Shown here in pieces: positions 1 through 4,431 of a stretch of 9,213 nucleotides of DNA (position 1 is its first letter; each line of letters begins with the position of its first letter). This DNA is from Rhodobiaceae bacterium (GTDB taxonomy: Bacteria; Pseudomonadota; Alphaproteobacteria; Parvibaculales; Parvibaculaceae), in contig DAIEIL010000176.1 in NCBI GenBank assembly GCA_027352645.1, positions 1 through 9,213 on the forward strand, given 5' to 3'. The position numbers were made by a program, and so were the translations under genes. Under the pieces are notes generated by a model. The model was not told the origin of the DNA. It ran no database searches and worked only from the letters and a program-made list of their open reading frames with translations.

Positions 1-1027
1 CTGCCAATGTCGTCGCGCCCTTTACCGAGACCTGCTGGCCGAGGATTGCGCGCACCCCAAGCTCGAAGCCGTCGAAGGTGCCCGGCACGCGCATGCCTGC
101 CGCCTGCGCTAGGCGTGGGCCGAGCAGCGCGTCGTCGCGCAAGCATGCGGCAATCGCCAACGGGTCCGCGTCGAGATCGAAGAGCCGCCTGATGCGCGTG
201 GATATCTGGCGGATGGGAAGGCGGCCATCGCCCCGGACATCGATGTCGAGCGCGTTCGGCCTGGCGGAGGCTGCGACCGTAATGACACCCGAGGCGTCGG
301 CAAGGCGGAAGCTGCGGCGATATTCAGCCGCGCCGATCTCCTCGACGCCGGGAACGGCGCGGATCGAGAGATAGGAAAGAAGCAGCTCCCAGTCGAAGGG
401 CGGGCGATAGCCGAGGCGCAGCCTGATCGCGCTTCCGGTCGCGGGCGCCAGCTCTTCGGATTTGTCGCGCCGCAGCGCCGTCGGCGCGACGCCATAGCTT
501 GCCAGAACGGCGTCGTTGAAACGGCGAAGGCTTCGATAGCCCGAGGCGAAGGCGATGTCGGCAAAGCTCATTCCGGTTTCGGTGATGAGCTGCTTCGCCG
601 TCAGCAGGCGCCGGTTTGCAGCGACCGTCTGCGGCGTTGCGCCGACATGTGCGAGGAAGAGACGCCGAAGCTGCCGCGCGCCGAGGCCGACGCGGGCGGC
701 AAGCGCCTCGACGCCATCCTCGTCCAGCGCACCATCCTCTATGAGCCTGAGCGCGCGCGCGACCGAGGCCTGTGTGCCCGCCCAGGCGGGGGTGCCCGGC
801 GCCGTTTCCGGGCGGCAGCGGAGGCAAGAGCGGAAACCCAGCGCTTCGGCCGCCGCCGCGCTCGCAACGAAGCGGCAGTTCTCCCGTTTCGGTGTCCGCG
901 CCGGGCAGATCGGCCGGCAATAGATTCCCGTCGAGGTGACGCAGGTGAAGATGCGCCCGTCGAAGCGAGCGTCCTTCGCGCTGATCACGCGGTAACAGAA
1001 ATCCGGATCGAGGGTTTCGGCGGTCAT
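1..1027 (-). CDS. alkA: Ada-type regulatory/repair domain fused to AlkA DNA-3-methyladenine glycosylase, 3' end beyond window
   Basis: Alkylation-damage repair protein; 342 codons are visible and the C-terminus lies beyond the left edge. Residues 1-75 form an Ada-type zinc domain: TGIYCRPIC gives C37 and C41, and SCLRCRPE gives C68 and C71, the four zinc ligands. C37 matches E. coli Ada Cys38, which takes methyl groups from phosphotriesters. Residues 88-187 form an AraC-type double HTH. From about residue 200 an AlkA N-terminal domain follows, then GVRAILGQQVS, the start of the AlkA helix-hairpin-helix domain. The catalytic Asp would be further on and cannot be seen. No Ogt methyltransferase domain occurs before the AlkA part. 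By family knowledge the protein would sense methylated DNA, regulate genes and excise alkylated bases. The ATG at 1027 fits the start of the Ada domain; its own GGAG (1040-1043) is 12 nt away, which is long, but the start overlaps the stop of a small upstream ORF. Divergent from the MFS gene. The assignment is firm. Confidence 0.93.
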   Translation of the reverse strand, partial: MTAETLDPDFCYRVISAKDARFDGRIFTCVTSTGIYCRPICPARTPKRENCRFVASAAAAEALGFRSCLRCRPETAPGTPAWAGTQASVARALRLIEDGALDEDGVEALAARVGLGARQLRRLFLAHVGATPQTVAANRRLLTAKQLITETGMSFADIAFASGYRSLRRFNDAVLASYGVAPTALRRDKSEELAPATGSAIRLRLGYRPPFDWELLLSYLSIRAVPGVEEIGAAEYRRSFRLADASGVITVAASARPNALDIDVRGDGRLPIRQISTRIRRLFDLDADPLAIAACLRDDALLGPRLAQAAGMRVPGTFDGFELGVRAILGQQVSVKGATTLA

Positions 1028-1083
1028 GAAAGAAGTCTACTCCGGGCGTTCAGCCTGCACTCGCCAAAAACGGACATCTCCAT
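1024..1083 (-). CDS. Candidate 19-residue upstream ORF (leader peptide) ahead of the ada-alkA fusion
   Basis: A 19-codon ORF, MEMSVFGECRLNARSRLLS, starts at the ATG at 1083-1081. A consensus AGGAGG (1090-1095) lies 6 nt upstream. Its TGA (1026-1024) overlaps the ATG of the repair gene as ATGA, the classic arrangement for translational coupling. The repair gene's own ribosome site is poor, so ribosomes finishing this ORF may supply initiation there. No family is recognised and the peptide may have no function of its own. The frame is open only back to a TGA upstream, so it is not the tail of a larger gene. The observation is direct; expression is inferred. Confidence 0.45.
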   Translation of the reverse strand: MEMSVFGECRLNARSRLLS

Positions 1084-1101
1084 TGCCGTCCTCCTGACAG
1101 G

Positions 1102-1129
1102 AATGTTGGCGCATTCAGCGGGTTGTCAA
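1102..1129 (-). promoter_or_regulatory. Candidate promoter for the uORF/alkA transcript
   Basis: Reading leftward, TTGACA (1129-1124) matches the sigma-70 -35 consensus 6/6. After 16 nt there is AACATT (1107-1102), a 3/6 match to -10. Transcription from here would begin close to the AGGAGG of the upstream ORF, giving a very short 5' leader; this lowers confidence. The -35 element is shared with the oppositely oriented candidate promoter of the MFS gene. Confidence 0.35.
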
Positions 1130-1150
1130 AGCGTTGCCCCCTGTTACGCT
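1123..1150 (+). promoter_or_regulatory. Candidate promoter for the MFS transporter gene
   Basis: TTGTCA (1123-1128) matches the -35 consensus 5/6. After a 16-nt spacer, TACGCT (1145-1150) matches -10 at 3/6. The predicted RNA start is about 55 nt before the MFS ATG. The -35 lies on the same heptamer as the minus-strand promoter. Confidence 0.35.
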
Positions 1151-1200
1151 TGCCACAGGCCGGGGAGAGACGGAGCAATCCGCAAAAAAGGCCGCGATCT

Positions 1201-1206
1201 GGGAGG
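1201..1206 (+). promoter_or_regulatory. Shine-Dalgarno that fixes the MFS start
   Basis: GGGAGG lies 6 nt before the ATG at 1213. It favours this start over the in-frame TTG at 1123, which would add 30 residues unlike an MFS N-terminus and would overlap the promoter elements. Confidence 0.8.
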
Positions 1207-1212
1207 ATCTGC

Positions 1213-2565
1213 ATGACTGACGAGGCAAGCGCAGCCATAGTTGCGTCCGCGCGAAGCGTTTCCAAAGACGCATCATTGGCATCCGTGGCCTTTTCGCCCG
1301 CCTATCGCAATTACGCGCTCGGGCTTTTGATGCTGGCCTATACGGCGAACTACGTCGATCGCCAGATCCTCTCGATCCTGCTGCAGCCGATCAAGATGGA
1401 GCTGGGGCTCAGCGACACGCAGCTCGGCTTTCTCTCCGGCATCACCTTCGCACTCTTTTATGCCACGCTCGGCATTCCGATCGCCGTCTGGGCCGATCGC
1501 GGCAACCGCCGCAACATCATCTCGCTGGCGCTGACGATCTTTTCCGGCATGACGGTGGTCTGCGGTTCGGTGACGAGCTTCGCGCAACTGGCGCTGGCCC
1601 GCATTGGCGTCGGCGTCGGCGAGGCCGGGTCGAGCCCGCCCGCCCACTCCATGATCTCCGACATGTTCCCGCCGGAGAAGCGCGCAAGCGCCATGGGCAT
1701 CTACTCGCTCGGCATCAATATCGGCATCCTCATCGGGTTCCTGGTCGGGGGCTGGGTAAGTCAGTGGTATGGCTGGCGTGCGGCATTCTATGTCGTGGGC
1801 GTTCCGGGACTCATCATCGCGCTTCTCGTGCGCTTCACGCTGAAAGAGCCCGTGCGCGGGCATGCCGACGGCCTGACCTCGCAGGGCGAGGGGACGCCGC
1901 CGCGCATCGGCGCAGTCTTCCGCCTTCTCTGGGCGCAGCGTTCCTTTCGTCACATCGCCTTCGGCTCGGCGCTCGCCGCCATGGGCGGATATGCGGGGGT
2001 GACCTGGCTTCCCGCCTTTCTCTCACGCTCCTTCGCCATGACGCCGGGCCAGATCGGCACTGCGCTCGCCCTCATCATCGGCATTTCGGGCGGCGCGGGC
2101 ACGTATTTCACGGGCTACTTCGCCGACCTGCTGGCGAAGCACGATATGCGCTGGAATGTCTGGTCGGTCGCTATCGTTGTCGGCATCTGCTTTCCTTTCT
2201 CCATTGCTCTTTATCTTGCGGCGGGCAAGGTAGCGGCGCTTGCCATCTTCATCGTGCCGGCCTTCGGCGGCGCGGCCTATATCGCGCCGTCGCTGGCGAT
2301 GACGCAGGCGCTCGTAACCGTGCGCATGCGTGCCGCCGCATCGGCCGTTCTTCTTCTCGTGCTCAATCTCATCGGCATGGGGCTCGGGCCGCAGCTTGCG
2401 GGCCTCCTCAGCGACCTCTACGGCCCCGCCTATGGGAAGGAGTCGCTTCGCTACGCGTTGCTCACCATTTCCATCGTCTGGCTCTGGGCCGCGGTGCATT
2501 ACGTGCTCGCCGCACGGACGCTCAAGGACGACATTGAGCGCGCGCGGCTTCACGGGTTGGGCTAA
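1213..2565 (+). CDS. Major facilitator superfamily transporter, Spinster-like
   Basis: Inner-membrane secondary transporter of 450 residues, the usual size for a 12-helix MFS protein. After a short polar N-terminus the first helix carries NYVDRQILSILL, typical of Spinster-like bacterial MFS carriers. Helix 2 is followed by the loop ADRGNRRNI, a form of MFS motif A (G-x-x-x-D-R-x-G-R). ARIGVGVGEAGSSPP resembles the helix 4 region of the same group. A polar central loop (around PVRGHADGLTSQGEG) separates the two six-helix halves, and the second half has glycine-rich helices and a basic/acidic cytoplasmic tail. The substrate cannot be read from the sequence; relatives are annotated for varied organic anions, lipids or drugs, so none is assigned. 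The start is set by the GGGAGG ribosome site. It is transcribed divergently from the repair gene, and I see no functional link to it. The next gene begins 100 nt downstream with its own ribosome site. Confidence 0.92.
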   Translation: MTDEASAAIVASARSVSKDASLASVAFSPAYRNYALGLLMLAYTANYVDRQILSILLQPIKMELGLSDTQLGFLSGITFALFYATLGIPIAVWADRGNRRNIISLALTIFSGMTVVCGSVTSFAQLALARIGVGVGEAGSSPPAHSMISDMFPPEKRASAMGIYSLGINIGILIGFLVGGWVSQWYGWRAAFYVVGVPGLIIALLVRFTLKEPVRGHADGLTSQGEGTPPRIGAVFRLLWAQRSFRHIAFGSALAAMGGYAGVTWLPAFLSRSFAMTPGQIGTALALIIGISGGAGTYFTGYFADLLAKHDMRWNVWSVAIVVGICFPFSIALYLAAGKVAALAIFIVPAFGGAAYIAPSLAMTQALVTVRMRAAASAVLLLVLNLIGMGLGPQLAGLLSDLYGPAYGKESLRYALLTISIVWLWAAVHYVLAARTLKDDIERARLHGLG

Positions 2566-2598
2566 GCCGGGGCCGTCCTTTTGCCGCATGGCACGGCA

Positions 2599-2627
2599 TT
2601 GCGTCTGGGGCCGCCTGTGCCTATGTC
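2599..2627 (+). promoter_or_regulatory. Weak candidate promoter for the truncated hemoglobin gene
   Basis: TTGCGT (2599-2604) and TATGTC (2622-2627) are separated by 17 nt, about 38 nt before the globin ATG. Each matches only about half of the sigma-70 consensus. The gene could also be read through from the MFS gene, since no convincing terminator lies between them. Confidence 0.22.
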
Positions 2628-2653
2628 AGGCTCGTACTGTAATGAGCCCGACC

Positions 2654-2657
2654 GGAG
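2654..2657 (+). promoter_or_regulatory. Shine-Dalgarno that sets the globin start
   Basis: GGAG lies 7 nt upstream of the ATG at 2665. It selects this start over the in-frame ATGs at 2581 and 2623, which would add residues unlike globins. Confidence 0.65.
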
Positions 2658-2664
2658 ATGGCAG

Positions 2665-3102
2665 ATGGACGAACATGAAGGCAGCGCGCGGCGCCGGACC
2701 CTGCCGCCGGCGCTGACGGATGAGCGTCAGATCGAAACGGTCGTTCGCAGCTTTTACGGCCGGGTACGCGACGATGCGGTCCTCGGCCCCATCTTCGAGC
2801 GTGCCATCGGCGCCGACTGGGAGCCGCATCTCCTGAAGATGTTCGATTTCTGGTCGTCGGTCATGCTCACCTCGGGCCGCTACAAGGGCCAGCCCATGAT
2901 GGTTCACATGCGCCTGAAGACCGTGAGGCCAGAGCATTTTGATCACTGGCTCGCGCTCTTCCGCATGACGGTGGACGAGGTTTGCCCCGGCGCCACTGCC
3001 GATGCCTTCATGGAGCGCGCCTTCCGCATCGCCGACAGCCTGCGCATGGGCATGTTTTTCGATCCTGCCATCGCCGACGCGCAGTCCCGTTCCACCGTCT
3101 GA
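2665..3102 (+). CDS. Group III truncated hemoglobin
   Basis: Small cytosolic 2-on-2 globin of 145 residues that binds haem and, by family knowledge, O2 or NO. Family signatures appear in order: SFYGRVRDDAVLGPIF (B helix), WEPHLLKMFDFWSS (E helix), YKGQPMMVH (F region) and HFDHWLALF (G helix). Aligning by eye with Campylobacter jejuni Ctb gives Y31 as TyrB10, H55 as HisE7, H81 as the proximal HisF8 and W95 as TrpG8. The E7, F8 and G8 residues share one offset from Ctb numbering, so the haem pocket looks intact. The N-terminal dozen residues are basic and poorly conserved. The start at 2665 has a GGAG ribosome site. Group III members are linked to low-oxygen growth or nitrosative stress in a few species; the actual role here is not shown. 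It has no obvious partner: an MFS gene lies upstream and the pst operon follows after 233 nt. Confidence 0.93.
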   Translation: MDEHEGSARRRTLPPALTDERQIETVVRSFYGRVRDDAVLGPIFERAIGADWEPHLLKMFDFWSSVMLTSGRYKGQPMMVHMRLKTVRPEHFDHWLALFRMTVDEVCPGATADAFMERAFRIADSLRMGMFFDPAIADAQSRSTV

Positions 3103-3129
3103 CAATCCCGCCTGCGAACGTAGCTGTGT

Positions 3130-3150
3130 GACAATGGCGCCACGATTGTC
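3130..3150. repeat. Inverted repeat GACAAT-N9-ATTGTC
   Basis: A perfect 6-bp inverted repeat around a 9-nt spacer, 27 nt after the globin stop. A third copy of GACAAT overlaps the globin stop region (3101-3106). It could be an operator or a weak RNA hairpin. The centre-to-centre distance of about one and a half helical turns is not typical of a simple dimer site. Confidence 0.3.
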
Positions 3151-3181
3151 GGCCATGTTTCTGCGGCATGGCGTCGTCGCA

Positions 3182-3200
3182 GCCCGGTATCGGGCCATTT
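3182..3200 (+). terminator. Weak candidate terminator after the globin gene
   Basis: GCCCG (3182-3186) and CGGGC (3191-3195) form a perfect 5-bp stem with a GTAT loop, followed by CATTT. The stem is GC-rich but short and the T run is only three, so termination would be weak at best. Confidence 0.25.
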
Positions 3201-3218
3201 CCGAGCGTCTCGCGGGCT

Positions 3219-3236
3219 CTGTCACGATTACGTCAC
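3219..3236 (+). promoter_or_regulatory. pstS: Pho box (PhoB binding site) upstream of pstS
   Basis: CTGTCAC (3219-3225) is followed after 4 nt by ACGTCAC (3230-3236), so the two 7-mers repeat every 11 bp, as in the Pho box consensus CTGTCAT-N4-CTGTCAT. The first matches 6/7 and the second 5/7. It sits 99 nt ahead of the pstS ATG, the place expected for PhoB activation under phosphate starvation. A poor -10 such as TGCATG (3245-3250) lies 8 nt downstream; PhoB promoters commonly lack a good -35. I infer that the whole pst operon belongs to the Pho regulon. Confidence 0.75.
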
Positions 3237-3335
3237 CAAACCGTTGCATGGCCTTCATCGGGGCAACTTAAGAACGCTGACGGGGCGGGGCTACCGCCGC
3301 ATGCCAAAGCTTTATCTTGAAGAAGGTCACCCCTA

Positions 3336-4301
3336 ATGAAGCGCATAAAAGCTCTCCTGGGCGCGCTCGCGGTTACGCTCACCGCCACCAGCGCGTTCGC
3401 GATCGATATCGACAGCCGGTACCAGGCGTACCAGCCTGTCAGCGGCGTCTCCGGCAGCCTCAAGTCTGTCGGCTCCGACACGCTCAACAACGTCATGGCC
3501 CTGTGGGCTGAAGCCTACAAGGCGAAGTATCCTTCGGTTCAGATCGAGATCGAGGGTAAGGGTTCGTCGACTGCTCCGCCCGCGCTGATCGCCGGCACGT
3601 CGCACTTCGGCCCGATGTCGCGCCCGATGAAGGCCGCTGAAAGCGACAGTTTCGAGTCGAAGTACGGTTACAAGCCGACTCAGGTTCGCGTCGCGGTCGA
3701 CACGCTCGCCGTCTATGTGAACAAGGACAATCCGCTGACCTGCCTCTCGCTGACGCAGATCGACGGCATCTTCTCCAAGAGCCGTCTCTCCGGTTCTCCG
3801 GCAATCACGACCTGGGGCCAGCTCGGTCTCACGGGCGAATGGGCCTCGAAGCCGATCTCGCTCTTCGGCCGTAACTCGGCCTCGGGCACCTATGGCTACT
3901 TCAAGGAAGTGGCGATGGTGAACGGCGACTTTAAGGACACTGTGAAAGAGCAGCCCGGCTCGTCTGCCGTTGTGCAGGGCGTCGCCGCCGACAAGTTCGC
4001 GATGGGCTATTCGGGCATCGGCTACAAGACGGCCGACGTGAAGGCCGTTCAGGTCTCCGGCCGCGATGGTCAGTGCTACGAGGCGAACCAGACGAACGCC
4101 TATCACGGCACCTATCCGATCACCCGCTTCCTCTACGTCTACGTGAACAAGAATCCGTCGACCCCGCTCGATCCGGCGCGTGGCGAGTTCCTTCACTATG
4201 TCCTGTCGCTTGACGGACAGAAGGACGTCATGAAGGACGGCTACTTCCCGCTGCCTTACATCTTCGCGCAGCAGGAACTTGCGAAGCTCGGCCTGAAGTA
4301 A
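3336..4301 (+). CDS. pstS: Phosphate ABC transporter, periplasmic phosphate-binding protein PstS
   Basis: Periplasmic solute-binding protein of the high-affinity phosphate importer; 321 residues, close to the usual size. Residues 1-22 are a Sec signal peptide (basic KRIK, hydrophobic core, then SAFA), with likely cleavage after A22. The mature protein shows the PstS phosphate-binding loops: GSDTL (46-50), GKGSSTAPPALIAG (from 74), then GPMSRPM, and GRNSASGTYGYF (178-189). The Ser/Thr/Asp/Arg-rich loops are those that bind dianionic phosphate in this family. Cysteines C136 and C247 are the only two in the mature chain and could form a disulfide. The start has AGAAGG (3321-3326) 9 nt upstream and is directly followed by the signal peptide, so it is well fixed. 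First gene of the operon, behind a Pho box, with a hairpin immediately after its stop. Codon choice is strongly biased to C/G endings, as expected for an abundant protein. Confidence 0.95.
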   Translation: MKRIKALLGALAVTLTATSAFAIDIDSRYQAYQPVSGVSGSLKSVGSDTLNNVMALWAEAYKAKYPSVQIEIEGKGSSTAPPALIAGTSHFGPMSRPMKAAESDSFESKYGYKPTQVRVAVDTLAVYVNKDNPLTCLSLTQIDGIFSKSRLSGSPAITTWGQLGLTGEWASKPISLFGRNSASGTYGYFKEVAMVNGDFKDTVKEQPGSSAVVQGVAADKFAMGYSGIGYKTADVKAVQVSGRDGQCYEANQTNAYHGTYPITRFLYVYVNKNPSTPLDPARGEFLHYVLSLDGQKDVMKDGYFPLPYIFAQQELAKLGLK

Positions 4302-4309
4302 GCGATATT

Positions 4310-4346
4310 GAAGCCGGCGGGGTGTTCCCGTCGGCTTCTACGTTTT
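4310..4346 (+). terminator. Hairpin after pstS, partial terminator or mRNA-stabilising stem
   Basis: GAAGCCGGCGGG (4310-4321) pairs with CCCGTCGGCTTC (4327-4338): a 12-bp stem with one G-U pair and a GTGTT loop, starting 9 nt after the pstS stop. The following TACGTTTT (4339-4346) is only a modest T run, so it probably terminates partially or protects the pstS message 3' end. Either would give more PstS than permease, which is the usual need in binding-protein operons. Confidence 0.65.
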
Positions 4347-4431
4347 CCAAGTTTCCATTTTAGCCCTTTTGTCGCGCCGGGACGTTATACCGGCGCCGTA
4401 ATCGCCGAGAGCGAAACCCGAAACCGCCGCC

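Noticed and set aside
109..920. Several long minus- and plus-strand ORFs inside the ada-alkA gene
   Set aside because: They are alternative frames of a GC-rich gene. Only the frame from 1027 leftward gives recognisable Ada, HTH and AlkA motifs.
1273..2589. Long antisense ORFs opposite the MFS gene
   Set aside because: Arg/Asp/His-rich low-complexity translations typical of antisense frames in GC-rich DNA; no domain and no ribosome site.
2566..2600. Possible terminator after the MFS gene (TGCCG...CGGCA stem)
   Set aside because: Only a 5-bp stem with a 7-nt loop and no following T run.
3333..4196. 287-codon antisense ORF opposite pstS
   Set aside because: The composition is a mirror of the strongly biased pstS codons and there is no recognisable fold. 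pstS itself is certain.
4362..4391. Possible internal promoter before pstC around TTATAC (4385-4390)
   Set aside because: No -35-like hexamer at 16-18 nt upstream. TTGTCG at 4370 is too close.
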